A DNA stretch of 64,000 bases from Achromobacter agilis (GTDB taxonomy: Bacteria; Pseudomonadota; Gammaproteobacteria; Burkholderiales; Burkholderiaceae_B), in contig NZ_UFQB01000004.1 in NCBI RefSeq assembly GCF_900496965.1, forward strand, positions 248,001-312,000, written 5' to 3'. A program made the position numbers and the translations under genes. The notes beneath the pieces are model-generated. The model was not told the origin of the DNA. It saw only the letters and a program-made list of their open reading frames with translations, and did not search any database. This document shows, piece by piece, positions 18,689 through 29,091 of this stretch (positions are counted from its first letter, which is position 1; every line of letters begins with the position of its first letter).

Positions 18689-20296
18689 TTAGCGGTTGTT
18701 CTGCTGGATCTTTTGCTGCTTTTCCAGGCGGTTGTCGATATACGCCTGCGCGCGCAACTGCTCCAGCCAGTCTTCGAACGCGGGCTGGGCGCGGCGTTCG
18801 AACAGGGTCTGGCGGGCCTTCATGCGGGCCATGTCGTCGGACGCGTCATGCTGGCGGCGCTCTTCCACCTGGATCAGGTGCCAGCCGAAAGGCGACTGGA
18901 CGGGCTGGCTGATCTCGCCCGGTTGCAGGGCGTTCATGGCGGCCTCGAACGGCGGCACGGTTTCGCCCGGGTTCAGCCATCCGAGTTCGCCGCCTTGCGG
19001 GGCCGTCGCGTCCTGCGAGTATTGGCGCGCCATGTCTTCGAACTTGGCGCCGCCGCTCACCAGCCGCTGGCGGACCTGCTCCAGGCGCTGCCGCGCCAGC
19101 TCGTCGCTCATGACGGTGGAGGTCTTGATCAAGATATGGCGCGCGCGCGTCTGCACGACTTCCACCGGCCCCTGCTGCGGGCGCGCAGCGGGTTGCGGTG
19201 CGGGTGCCGGGGCAGGCGCCGGTGCGGGCGCACGGGCCGTGCGGTTGGGCGCGGGCTGCGCCGTGCCGCGGTCCATCACCTTGACGATGTGGAAACCGTT
19301 GCCGCTCTGGATCAGGTTGCTGACCTGGCCTTTCTGCAGGCCGCTAATGGCGTTCACGAACAGGTCGGGCCAGCCGTCCAGCGGACGCACGCCCATGACA
19401 CCGCCCTGCAGGGCCTCGGGGCCGTCGGAGGATGCGGCGGCCAGGCTGGCGAAATCGTCGCCGCGCTTGGCCTGCGCCAGCAGGCCTTCGGCCTTCTTGC
19501 GCAGTACGGCCAGTTGTTCCGGCGACGACCCTTCAGGCACGCGCACCAGGATCTGGGCCAGGGCATAGAGCATCGGCCCGGATGGCGCGGCGGCCTGCTC
19601 GGGCGCGGGTTGCGGCTGAGCCTGCGGCTGCTGCGCCGGCCCGGGCGCGGCGGCGAATGCCGGATTGCGGCGCTGATCCTTCAGGAAGGCGTCGACCTCG
19701 GCATCGGAAATGACAATGGTGGAATCCACCGCGCGCTGGCGCAGGCGATCCGTGCGGATCTCGTCGCGCAGCGACTTGCGGTAGGACTCCCAGGAGGTGC
19801 CCGATTTTTCGATCTCCTGGCGCAGCTGGGCCACGGTGATCTTGTTGCGGCTGGCGATGGTCTGGATGGCCATGTCGATCTGCGCGTCATCCACTCGGAT
19901 GCCCAGGCGGTCCGCCTCGTGGCGCTGCACACGCTCCGTGATCAGGCGCTGCAGCACCTGGTGCTGCAGGGTCTGGTCGTCGGGCACCTGGATGCCGCGG
20001 GTTTTCAGTTCGCCCGCGATGCGCTGGGATGCGTCGCGCAGCTCGCGCAGCGTGATCACGTCCTTGTCGACGACGGCTGCAATCCCGTCGACGAACTGCT
20101 CGCCCTGCGAAGCAGGAGCGGCGTTCTTCTGCGCGGCCGGGGCCTTCGCGCCGTTCTGTGCGGAAGCGGCCTTGGCGCCATTGTTCGAGCCCTTGCCGTT
20201 CTGCTCGGCCGCATATGCGGCAGGCAAGCCGGCGCACACCGCCAGCAGCAACGCATTACGGGAGAGGCGGCGCAAAGAGTGCAACCTACGCATCAT
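18689..20296 (-). CDS. surA: Periplasmic chaperone and peptidyl-prolyl isomerase SurA
   Basis: The 535-aa exported protein helps fold outer-membrane proteins. A signal peptide (about 1-29, ending PAAYA) is followed by an Asn/Ala/Lys-rich stretch, the chaperone N-domain (about 66-210), parvulin domain 1 (about 243-345) and parvulin domain 2 (about 384-490). It is about 100 residues longer than E. coli SurA. The excess lies in three low-complexity segments: 31-65, a Pro/Gln/Ala run at 218-240, and an Ala-Pro repeat at 345-378. Two ATGs are adjacent at the start, and the first overlaps the lptD stop (ATGA), so expression is coupled to lptD. Confidence 0.93.
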   Translation of the reverse strand: MMRRLHSLRRLSRNALLLAVCAGLPAAYAAEQNGKGSNNGAKAASAQNGAKAPAAQKNAAPASQGEQFVDGIAAVVDKDVITLRELRDASQRIAGELKTRGIQVPDDQTLQHQVLQRLITERVQRHEADRLGIRVDDAQIDMAIQTIASRNKITVAQLRQEIEKSGTSWESYRKSLRDEIRTDRLRQRAVDSTIVISDAEVDAFLKDQRRNPAFAAAPGPAQQPQAQPQPAPEQAAAPSGPMLYALAQILVRVPEGSSPEQLAVLRKKAEGLLAQAKRGDDFASLAAASSDGPEALQGGVMGVRPLDGWPDLFVNAISGLQKGQVSNLIQSGNGFHIVKVMDRGTAQPAPNRTARAPAPAPAPAPAPQPAARPQQGPVEVVQTRARHILIKTSTVMSDELARQRLEQVRQRLVSGGAKFEDMARQYSQDATAPQGGELGWLNPGETVPPFEAAMNALQPGEISQPVQSPFGWHLIQVEERRQHDASDDMARMKARQTLFERRAQPAFEDWLEQLRAQAYIDNRLEKQQKIQQNNR

Positions 20297-22743
20297 TCAT
20301 ACCTTTCAAATGTGGTCCCGGCGGGCACAGGCGGCGTAATGCGCGAGTAGCCGGGGATACTTCTGTTCAGCAGGTTCATCGGGTCGGTTCCCAGGGAACC
20401 CAGGCCGGTCAACTCGAGCTGGAAGAACACAGCGGAGTTGGCGTCCGTCGCCGACACGGCGTAGCGCTGGTAGACCACGCGGCCCACCCAGCAGCAATCG
20501 CCTTTGTACTCCAGACCGGCAATGGCCTGCGTCACCCGGGGCGATTCCGTTGTGTTGGCGATCGTGCTGGAAGGACCGGAGCGCAAGGAGTAATCAACCC
20601 GGCCCACGCCGTACCAGCGCTTGCTGAACGGCCATTGGAGCGCCAGGCTGACCTGGTTCTGGCCCTGCGGCTGGTAGGCGACGCCCGGTTGGGGATCGCG
20701 CTGGTAGCGGTAGGACACCGCCACCGTAGTCAGGCGCTGCGGCGACCAGCGCGCGCTCACCAGGCCGCGCGACCAGTTGCTATCGTACGGGTTGTATTGC
20801 GCCGCGACTTCGGTGGTGAGCGTGTCGGTCAAGGCCGCGCTGGCGCCCACCAGGAAGTCGGAGCGCACGTTCTCGCGGGGCGTCTCGCCGGGCAGCGTGA
20901 CCTTCTGGTCCGCGAAATACAGGCGCTGCGCCACGGACAGCGAGAGGCGCTCGAAACCGGTGTTGGCGTCCAGCCAGCGCGAGGTCAGCGCCGCGGTAAG
21001 CTGGTTCGCGTTCGCGATGCGGTCCCAGCCGCCAGTGTAGATGTTTTCCTCGAAGGCCTGCGAGAAGCTGAAGTCCGCCAGCGACGTGTCGTAGACGGGC
21101 ATCTTGGACTGGTCGCGGTACGGCACGTACAGGTAGTACAGGCGAGGCTCCAGAGTCTGCGTGGACGCCTTGCCGAACAGCGAGGTATCGCGTTCGAAGA
21201 TCAGGCCGGTATCCAGCGACATGATGGGCACCGTGCGCGACTGCGACTGACGGTAGCCCGCCGAGGTGCCGGCCTCGGGAGTATTGGCATTGAGGCCGAG
21301 CCAGTCGCGGCCGTACCAGTTGGTCTGGTACTGCGTGTAGTTCACGCCGACCTTCGGCACGACGAACCAGCCCGGCTTCACGATCGGATACGACACCGTC
21401 GGGTAGCTCTGGAGACGGTCGCCCTGCTGCCCCTGGCGCACGCCGCCCACCGTGGGAATGCTGAAGCGCACGGCCGTGGAGGTCCAGTCGACGTCGAAGC
21501 CGCCCCAGTCGTAGCGCGCGCCCCGCAGGTACAGTTCCGGCACCTTGTCGTACGGCGGCACCAGCGGCGCGTCGGGATCCTGTAGCGTCTGGAACTTGTA
21601 GACCTGGGCGTAGGCGCTCCAGTAGCTCGGCGACGCCCAGCCCACGCGCGCGCGCTGCGGCAGGTAGGTCGTGGACGCCTGGTTCAGGCCCAGCTGGGAG
21701 ATATCGCGGAAATAGTCGTCGTCCGAAACCTTCGCGATGTCCCAGTCCGTGTAGAACCCATGGGAGAACATCTGCTGGTGGCGCCACCAGTACATCCAGC
21801 GGTCCTCGCCCGTGACGTGGTCATCGGGCAGGTAGGTGCCGTTCACGATGCCGCCGTAGCTCGACCCGAGGTAGCGGAATTCGCCGCCCATCTGCAGCCC
21901 GCGCTTGGAGAAATAGCGCGGCTGTATGGTCATGTCGTAGTTGGGCGCCAGGTTCAGGTAGTACGGCAGCGAAAGATCGAAGCCGCCCTGGCTCGTGGTG
22001 CCGTAGGTCGGCATCAGGAAACCCGACTTGCGTTCCTTCTTGACCGGAAAGGTCATGTAAGGCGAAGCCAGGATCGGAACGTCCTTGAAGTACAGCACGC
22101 CATTGCGCGCCACGCCTTCGTTCTCGTCGAAATCGATGTCGACTGTATTGGCCTTGATGTACCAGGACGGCGTCTCGCAGGAGCAGCCGCTATAGGTCAC
22201 CGTATGCAGCCGCATCTGCGACTTGCTGAAGATGTCCGCGTGCTCGGCGACCGCGAAGCCGCCCGCGGCGCCCATCCAGAAATTGGGCTTTTCGATCTCG
22301 CCCGAATATTTGTCCACGTTGAACTTGGCGTTCGGCCCCGTCACCAGGGTGCCGTCGCGCATCATGCGCGCGCTGCCCTGGACCTCGACTTCGCCCGTGT
22401 CCTTGCGGTAATTGATGCGGTCGCCCTTGATCACTCCGTCGATGCGGCGCACCTGCGCGTTGCCGGACAGGGTCAGATCGGAATCGGGATCGCCCTCGAT
22501 CGTGTCCGCTTCCATGAAGGCGGGAATGTTGTCGTCGGGCAGGCGATGCATCCGCAGGCCCGGCGATGTGCGCAGCACCGGCGCCTGCGTGGCCGACGTG
22601 ACGGCGGGAGCGGCGCTCTGGCTGCCTTGAGCCTGGACGGCTCCGGCGGCCAAGCTGACAGCAGAGAGGATCAACCACCGAACCTTGCGCACGAGTGAAA
22701 ACAGCCCTTTTTGACGATGGGGAAACCCGACACCGGCACCCAC
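20293..22743 (-). CDS. lptD: LPS-assembly outer-membrane protein LptD
   Basis: The 816-aa protein forms the outer-membrane beta-barrel that inserts LPS with LptE. A signal peptide ends near AAGAVQA. An OstA/LptA-like jellyroll domain (about 75-200: MEADTIEGDPDSDLTLSGNA) is followed by a large barrel that ends with alternating aromatic strands. Only four cysteines exist: a CSC pair in YSGCSCETP and a CC pair in GDCCWVG near the C-terminus. E. coli has one near the mature N-terminus, one at 173 and a CC pair, so the two disulfides must form from a different N-side pair here. It heads the lptD-surA-rsmA operon and diverges from amgK. Confidence 0.95.
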   Translation of the reverse strand: MGAGVGFPHRQKGLFSLVRKVRWLILSAVSLAAGAVQAQGSQSAAPAVTSATQAPVLRTSPGLRMHRLPDDNIPAFMEADTIEGDPDSDLTLSGNAQVRRIDGVIKGDRINYRKDTGEVEVQGSARMMRDGTLVTGPNAKFNVDKYSGEIEKPNFWMGAAGGFAVAEHADIFSKSQMRLHTVTYSGCSCETPSWYIKANTVDIDFDENEGVARNGVLYFKDVPILASPYMTFPVKKERKSGFLMPTYGTTSQGGFDLSLPYYLNLAPNYDMTIQPRYFSKRGLQMGGEFRYLGSSYGGIVNGTYLPDDHVTGEDRWMYWWRHQQMFSHGFYTDWDIAKVSDDDYFRDISQLGLNQASTTYLPQRARVGWASPSYWSAYAQVYKFQTLQDPDAPLVPPYDKVPELYLRGARYDWGGFDVDWTSTAVRFSIPTVGGVRQGQQGDRLQSYPTVSYPIVKPGWFVVPKVGVNYTQYQTNWYGRDWLGLNANTPEAGTSAGYRQSQSRTVPIMSLDTGLIFERDTSLFGKASTQTLEPRLYYLYVPYRDQSKMPVYDTSLADFSFSQAFEENIYTGGWDRIANANQLTAALTSRWLDANTGFERLSLSVAQRLYFADQKVTLPGETPRENVRSDFLVGASAALTDTLTTEVAAQYNPYDSNWSRGLVSARWSPQRLTTVAVSYRYQRDPQPGVAYQPQGQNQVSLALQWPFSKRWYGVGRVDYSLRSGPSSTIANTTESPRVTQAIAGLEYKGDCCWVGRVVYQRYAVSATDANSAVFFQLELTGLGSLGTDPMNLLNRSIPGYSRITPPVPAGTTFERYE

Positions 22744-22774
22744 GAAGGGCCAATGCTAACGGAAACGAGCCGGT

Positions 22775-22780
22775 ATTATA
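22775..22780 (-). promoter_or_regulatory. Candidate -10 element for lptD
   Basis: The minus strand carries a perfect TATAAT here, 31 bases upstream of the lptD ATG. The position expected for a -35 (about 22798-22804) is a poor match to TTGACA, so the promoter would be weak or activator-assisted. Confidence 0.4.
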
Positions 22781-22860
22781 GAGAAGCCGCGCCATAGGCC
22801 CAGCCCTAAGTGCGCCCGACACAATTTTCTGCAATATTGCCTTACTGACACGGATCTTCC

Positions 22861-24587
<1,727 letters not shown>

Positions 24588-24725
24588 TGTCCACATATTT
24601 CACAATATCAACGTGCGCAACCAGGATTGTCCGCGCACCCAACGCCCCCGGCTAACGGGGTATTCTCTGACGCTTTGACCGCGCGCAGCGCGCGGATGAG
24701 CCTACATACAGGAAGTTTTCTAGGA

Positions 24726-25430
24726 ATGGGGATGTTCGGAAGATCGCAACGGGCCGTGTTCAAGCCCTCCGTATACCAGCCGGGCCAACGCACGCGGCGC
24801 ATGCCGCGCTGGCTTGTCTTGCTGCTGGTGGGCATTGCCCTTGGAGCGGGCGGCGTGCTCTTCCTCCAGACCAACTACGGCCCGCAACGCCTGACCGTGG
24901 AGCAATCCGAACAGCTGCACACCGAACTCAGCGCGTCCAACCTCGAACGCCAGCGCCTGCAAAGCCAGCTCGAGGAAACCACGCAACAGCGCGACGCCAA
25001 CAAGTCCGGCCACGAAAAGCTGACCTCCGATCTGGCCGAGGCCCGCAGCAAGATCGAAACCCTGAACAAGGAACTGGTGCTGTTCCAGGACGCCATGCCC
25101 GCCGATCCGCGCGGCGGCAACCTGGGCATCCGTTCCGCCACCTTCAAGCGCGCGCCGGGCCTGCTGGACTTCCAGGTCCTGGTCATGCGCGAAGACCGCC
25201 AGGGCGCGCCGTTCAAGGGCACCCTCACGTTCTCCATCGAAGGCACGTACTCCAATGGCCGCGCCGCCACGGTCACGCCCGAGGGCCCCACCCTAGACGT
25301 AGACCGCTACGACTACGCGATCGGCCAGCTGAAGCTGCCCGACGGCTTCACGCCCAAGGTCGTGGTACTGCGCGTCCTGGACGGCGCGCAGAAGCAGCAC
25401 GCGATGCGCATCTATTACGTGCGCAACTGA
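24726..25430 (+). CDS. Bitopic membrane protein with coiled coil (DUF6776-like)
   Basis: The 234-aa product has a basic N-terminus, one membrane span (about 29-47, WLVLLLVGIALGAGGVLFL), a periplasmic coiled coil (about 55-121, rich in Q, E and L heptads) and a beta-rich C-terminal domain (about 130-234). This layout fits the proteobacterial DUF6776 family; its function is not known to me. I set the start at 24726, where GGAAG lies about 10 bases upstream; 24732 is an alternative. It is followed by a clear terminator. The gap of 138 bp from murU suggests its own promoter. Confidence 0.75.
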   Translation: MGMFGRSQRAVFKPSVYQPGQRTRRMPRWLVLLLVGIALGAGGVLFLQTNYGPQRLTVEQSEQLHTELSASNLERQRLQSQLEETTQQRDANKSGHEKLTSDLAEARSKIETLNKELVLFQDAMPADPRGGNLGIRSATFKRAPGLLDFQVLVMREDRQGAPFKGTLTFSIEGTYSNGRAATVTPEGPTLDVDRYDYAIGQLKLPDGFTPKVVVLRVLDGAQKQHAMRIYYVRN

Positions 25431-25451
25431 CCGGCCAGCCCCCCCCAAGAG

Positions 25452-25479
25452 ACCCGCCCTGATCCGGCGGGTTTTTTTT
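25452..25479 (+). terminator. Rho-independent terminator
   Basis: The 7-bp stem ACCCGCC (25452-25458) with GGCGGGT (25466-25472) is followed by an eight-T run. It lies 22 bases past the stop of the coiled-coil protein gene. Confidence 0.93.
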
Positions 25480-25493
25480 GTCCGGCCGAAATA

Positions 25494-25535
25494 GTTGTGC
25501 CCACAACCACTTGAGCATATAGTTGCGTAAACAAC
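25494..25535. promoter_or_regulatory. Two matching inverted repeats, candidate MarR operators
   Basis: Copy 1 is GTTGTGCCCACAAC (25494-25507), with perfect 6-bp arms. Copy 2 is GTTGCGTAAACAAC (25522-25535). Both fit GTTGYGYMMACAAC, and their starts are 28 bases apart. Copy 2 ends 17 bases before the monooxygenase ATG, in the promoter-to-start zone. The MarR regulator encoded two genes downstream in the same operon is the obvious ligand. Confidence 0.6.
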
Positions 25536-25552
25536 CAAACTGACGAGACAAC

Positions 25553-27181
25553 ATGACGCTCCCCTCCCACGTACCCGTCCTCATCGCCGGCGGCGGCCCC
25601 GTCGGCCTGATGCTGGCCGCCCTGCTCACCGAATACGGCATCGCCTCGCTGACCCTGGAGGCGGACGACGACTACTGCAGCGGCAGCCGCGCCATTTGCA
25701 TTTCGCGCCGGTCGCAGGAAATCATGGGCTGGGTCGGCGCGGACCGCGCCCTCACCGCCACGGGCCTGGCCTGGACGGGCGGACGCAGCTACTACCGCGA
25801 CCGCGAAGTGCTGCATTTCGAAATGCCCCACGAACCGCTGCAGCGCTATGCGCCGATGATCAACATTCAGCAGTACGCGGTGGAGGAATATGCCCACCAG
25901 GCCATGCAGCGCCATCCGGAACTGGCCTCGCTGCAATGGTCGGCCCGTGTGACGGGCCTGCGCGCCGATGCCGGCGGCGTGACGGTCGAGGTGGACAGCG
26001 AAGGCCGGCGCCAGACCGTGCGCGCCGACTGGCTGATCGCCTGCGACGGCGGCCGCAGCACCGTGCGCGAAGCGATGGGCCTCAAGCTGGAAGGCATGCA
26101 ATACGAGGGACGCTACGTCATCGTCGACATCGAACAGGAATCCCAGCGCCCGGTGGAGCGCCTAGCCTGGTTCGACCCCCCGTCCAATCCCGGTTCCACC
26201 CTGCTCATGCACCGCCAGCCCGGCAACGTCTGGCGCGTGGACTACCAGATCCGCGACGATGAAGACCCCGAGGAAGCGGTCAAGCCGGAAAACGTGCTGC
26301 CGCGCGTCCAGAGCCATCTGGACATGATCGGCGAGACCGCTCCCTGGAAGCCCCTGTGGATCTCGATCTACAACGCCAAGTGCCTGACGCTGGACAGCTA
26401 CCGCCACGGCCGGGTCCTGTTCGCGGGGGACGCCGGCCACCTGGTGCCGATCTTCGGCGTGCGCGGCTTGAATTCGGGGCTGGACGACGCCGGCAACCTG
26501 GCCTGGAAACTGGCCTGGGTGCTGAAAGGCCAGGCGCCCGACAGCCTGCTGGACAGCTACAGCGTGGAACGCGTCCATGCCACCCGGCAGAACCTGGCCT
26601 ATGGCGCCAAGAGCACCGAATTCATGGCCCCGCCCGACTACGGCTTTCGCCTGATGCGCGAGGCGGCGCTGCGCCTGGCGCTGGTAGACGAGGCGGTGCG
26701 GCCGCTCATCAATCCGCGGCAGTCAGCCCCCATCTCGTACGACACCTCGCCGCTGAACCTGGACGACCGGGCGCCGCAGGCCGGCGCCGCCACACCCGGC
26801 CAGCCCGCGCCGGAGGCACTGCTGCAGGACGGCGAAACACCACGCCACCTCAGCGAATATTTCGGCGCCGGCTTCGTGGCGCTGGCCGTATCGCCCGGCG
26901 CCGCGCTGGCCGCGGGTCTCGACGCGCTGGCTGCGTCTACCGGCAATGCCCCTCATCCGCTGCGCGTGCTGCGCATCGGCACGGACGCGGGCAGCCTGCG
27001 CGACACGCACGGGCAGTTGCGCCAGCGGTATGGCGGCGACGCCGGCACCGTCTACCTGATACGCCCGGACGGCTACGTCCTGGGCCGCTGGACCGCGCCC
27101 ACGGCGGGCGCCCTGCTCGCGGCGCTGAAGCCCTATTACCCCGCCATCGACCTGGGCGCCAACAAGGAAGACCAAGCATGA
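25553..27181 (+). CDS. FAD-dependent aromatic-ring monooxygenase (PheA/TfdB/MhpA-like)
   Basis: This 542-aa class A flavoprotein hydroxylase has the dinucleotide fold VLIAGGGPVGLMLAALL (9-25), the DG motif LIACDGGRSTVREAMG, and the GD motif RVLFAGDAGHLVPIFG, where phenol and hydroxyphenylpropionate hydroxylases have AGDAAH. A thioredoxin-like C-terminal region (about 400-540: VYLIRPDGYVLGRW) is as in phenol 2-monooxygenases. It would use NAD(P)H and O2 to hydroxylate an aromatic or polyketide-like substrate, not identifiable here. It overlaps the DUF2783 gene by four bases (ATGA) and has two candidate operators upstream. Confidence 0.85.
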   Translation: MTLPSHVPVLIAGGGPVGLMLAALLTEYGIASLTLEADDDYCSGSRAICISRRSQEIMGWVGADRALTATGLAWTGGRSYYRDREVLHFEMPHEPLQRYAPMINIQQYAVEEYAHQAMQRHPELASLQWSARVTGLRADAGGVTVEVDSEGRRQTVRADWLIACDGGRSTVREAMGLKLEGMQYEGRYVIVDIEQESQRPVERLAWFDPPSNPGSTLLMHRQPGNVWRVDYQIRDDEDPEEAVKPENVLPRVQSHLDMIGETAPWKPLWISIYNAKCLTLDSYRHGRVLFAGDAGHLVPIFGVRGLNSGLDDAGNLAWKLAWVLKGQAPDSLLDSYSVERVHATRQNLAYGAKSTEFMAPPDYGFRLMREAALRLALVDEAVRPLINPRQSAPISYDTSPLNLDDRAPQAGAATPGQPAPEALLQDGETPRHLSEYFGAGFVALAVSPGAALAAGLDALAASTGNAPHPLRVLRIGTDAGSLRDTHGQLRQRYGGDAGTVYLIRPDGYVLGRWTAPTAGALLAALKPYYPAIDLGANKEDQA

Positions 27182-27405
27182 ACAACGACGAACTCGACCA
27201 GGCCTATACCGGCATGGCGCAGGCTCTCTCCCGGGTCGGCGAAGTGCAGGCGCCGCTCTTCCTGTCCATCCTGAGCCTGTCGCTGCTCGCCCGGCTGCCG
27301 GACGCAACAGAAGCCGCCGCGCTGCTGGCCCAGGCCGAGGCGGCCTGCCTGGCCAACGGCCCTGTGGCAAACTGTTCCGCCGCCCCCACCACCAGCCCGA
27401 CGTGA
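27178..27405 (+). CDS. Small DUF2783-like protein
   Basis: The 75-aa protein opens MNNDELDQAYTGMAQALSRV and continues with an Ala/Leu-rich helix. This pattern resembles DUF2783, small proteins often coded right after FAD monooxygenases; no function is known to me. It overlaps the monooxygenase stop by ATGA and the MarR start by GTGA, so all three genes are translationally coupled. A role as a small partner of the monooxygenase is an inference from synteny only. Confidence 0.75.
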   Translation: MNNDELDQAYTGMAQALSRVGEVQAPLFLSILSLSLLARLPDATEAAALLAQAEAACLANGPVANCSAAPTTSPT

Positions 27406-27857
27406 CTCAGCCCGCCCTCGAACGATTCCTGACTTATCGCCTGCACGTGCTCAACAAGATCACGGACCGGGATACGAATCGCGCCTATCTGGCCGATTGC
27501 GGCATTCCGTTGGGCGAAGCGCGCTGCCTGGCGGCCATCGGCCGCTACGCCCCGCTGTCGGTCAATGACCTGGCGCGCGCGGCCAACCTGAACAAGGGGC
27601 AGGCCAGCCGCTCGGCGCAGGCGCTGGTGGAGCGCGGCCTGGTTGAAAAAAACCATTCCGAATCCGATGGGCGCGGCGTGGTCCTGGCGCCGACCCCGGC
27701 AGGCGTGGCGCAGTACCAGCACATCATCAGCCTGATCGCCCGGCGCAACGAAGAGATCTTCTCCTGCCTGAACGCGGACGAGCAGCAGGTCCTGGGCGGT
27801 CTTCTGGACCGCCTGATCGACCACCTGCAGGCCGCCGAGGGCCACGAGGAAGGCTGA
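27402..27857 (+). CDS. MarR-family transcriptional regulator
   Basis: The 151-aa winged-helix protein carries the MarR core: LGEARCLAAIGRYAPLSVND, then LARAANLNKGQASRSAQALV as the recognition helix, then the wing EKNHSESDGRGVVLAPTPAG. The start is GTG at 27402, overlapping the previous stop. Being last in the monooxygenase operon, with paired inverted repeats ahead of the first gene, it is likely an autorepressor released by an aromatic ligand. Confidence 0.9.
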   Translation: MTQPALERFLTYRLHVLNKITDRDTNRAYLADCGIPLGEARCLAAIGRYAPLSVNDLARAANLNKGQASRSAQALVERGLVEKNHSESDGRGVVLAPTPAGVAQYQHIISLIARRNEEIFSCLNADEQQVLGGLLDRLIDHLQAAEGHEEG

Positions 27858-27861
27858 GCCG

Positions 27862-28188
27862 TCAGGCCCCGCCCTTCGGCGCGGTCGCGCCCAGTTGCGC
27901 GGCCGCCTCGTCCATGAACTGCGCCAGGCGCACGTCCAGCTCGGTCACGCCGCCCGCGTCATGGGTGGTCAGGACCACGTCCACGCGGTTGTAGACATTG
28001 GTCCATTCGGGATGGTGGTTCAGCTTTTCCGCGAACATCGCCACGCGCGCCATGAAGCCGAACGCGGTATTGAAATTGGCGAAGCGGAAGCGCTTCTCGA
28101 TGGCATCGCGCATCGCCACCGCCTGCCAGCCGGACAGGGCGGCCACCGCGGTATCGGTGCCGATGCGGGCGGGAGGAAACATGCTCAT
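27862..28188 (-). CDS. phhB: 4a-hydroxytetrahydrobiopterin dehydratase (pterin-4a-carbinolamine dehydratase)
   Basis: The 108-aa protein has the PCD/DCoH active-site histidines and motif [19 protein letters not shown] and the closing LAQFMDEAA. It regenerates dihydrobiopterin after phenylalanine hydroxylation. I chose the ATG at 28188 ([10 protein letters not shown]), with GGAG upstream; a longer frame reaches 28275 but has no conserved sequence. No phenylalanine hydroxylase gene lies beside it. It converges with the MarR gene, with a four-base gap. Confidence 0.88.
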   Translation of the reverse strand: MSMFPPARIGTDTAVAALSGWQAVAMRDAIEKRFRFANFNTAFGFMARVAMFAEKLNHHPEWTNVYNRVDVVLTTHDAGGVTELDVRLAQFMDEAAAQLGATAPKGGA

Positions 28189-28200
28189 GGCGGACTCCGG

Positions 28201-28265
28201 AAAAAAACTGCCCCGTGAAAAACGGAAGACGGCCGCGCAATGCGCAGGCCGCCTTGAACACGGGG
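28201..28265 (-). terminator. Candidate terminator after the OmpA-like gene
   Basis: On the minus strand, CCCCGTG (28259-28265) pairs with CACGGGG (28211-28217), enclosing an imperfect inner hairpin, and CAG plus seven T follow (28201-28207). It lies 22 bases past the OmpA-like stop codon and just before phhB, so it would separate the two same-direction genes. Confidence 0.5.
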
Positions 28266-28286
28266 ACAAGGGCAAGCGCCCCCGGG

Positions 28287-28934
28287 TTACTGCTTCACCG
28301 CGTAAAGGTAGATCTCCACCCGGCGGTTCAGCGCGCGGCCTTCGGCGGTCGCATTGTCGCCGATCGGATCGTTCGGGCCCCGGCCTTCCACGGACAGGCG
28401 GCCGGCGGCCACGCCCTGCTTGCCCAGGTAGTCCGTCACGCTCTTGGCCCGGTTGACCGAAAGCGTCTGATTGTGCGCCAGCGAGCCGGTGCTGTCGGTA
28501 TGGCCGACGACCTTGGCCCGCAGCTCGGGATGCTGGTTGAGCGAACGCGCGACGCTGTCCAGCACGGGCAGCAAGGCGGGCTTGAGTTGCGCCTTGTCGG
28601 TATCGAACGACACGCCGCTGGGAATGTTGACCTTCAGGCTGCCGTCGGGCATTTCAACCACGTCGATCCCCAGCGAGGACGCGCCCGAATTCTGCACGTC
28701 TTCCTTGACGACCTTCCAGTTGTACCCGACCAACCCGCCCGCCACCGCGCCGATGCCGGCGCCGATGGCCGCGCCCTTGCCATGGCCGATCAAGGCGCCG
28801 ATGCCCGCGCCGATCGCCGCGCCGGCACCCGTGCCCACGGCGGTATTGGTCTGCTGTTGCGTGGCGCATCCGGCCAACAAGGCCCCCGACGCCGCGACAA
28901 TTGCGATACGGTTGAGTATTGTTCTTGAACGCAT
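28287..28934 (-). CDS. OmpA-family lipoprotein with glycine zipper (YiaD-like)
   Basis: This 215-aa outer-membrane lipoprotein has a signal ending in LLAGC, with C23 lipidated. A glycine-zipper segment (about 33-68, [19 protein letters not shown] repeated) is followed by a C-terminal OmpA peptidoglycan-binding domain (about 110-215) with [20 protein letters not shown] and [10 protein letters not shown]. It should tether the outer membrane to peptidoglycan. I start at MRSRTILN; an in-frame ATG four codons earlier is possible. Length and layout match YiaD. Confidence 0.88.
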   Translation of the reverse strand: MRSRTILNRIAIVAASGALLAGCATQQQTNTAVGTGAGAAIGAGIGALIGHGKGAAIGAGIGAVAGGLVGYNWKVVKEDVQNSGASSLGIDVVEMPDGSLKVNIPSGVSFDTDKAQLKPALLPVLDSVARSLNQHPELRAKVVGHTDSTGSLAHNQTLSVNRAKSVTDYLGKQGVAAGRLSVEGRGPNDPIGDNATAEGRALNRRVEIYLYAVKQ

Positions 28935-29091
28935 GGCAACCTCCACTTCCTGTCTGTATGCCGGGTCATCCCGGCCTGCTCATGCTAGCAAGCGCGGCGG
29001 AGGATATCGGCAACATTTTGTACTTCCGAAAGGGGCATGTGAAAACAGCGCCGGCATTCAGCCCGCGGCGTAATGCCGGCGGGAATACTGG

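Noticed and set aside
17798..20350. Long plus-strand frame opposite rsmA and surA
   Set aside because: Low-complexity composition without motifs, and the minus-strand genes have clear rsmA and surA domains.
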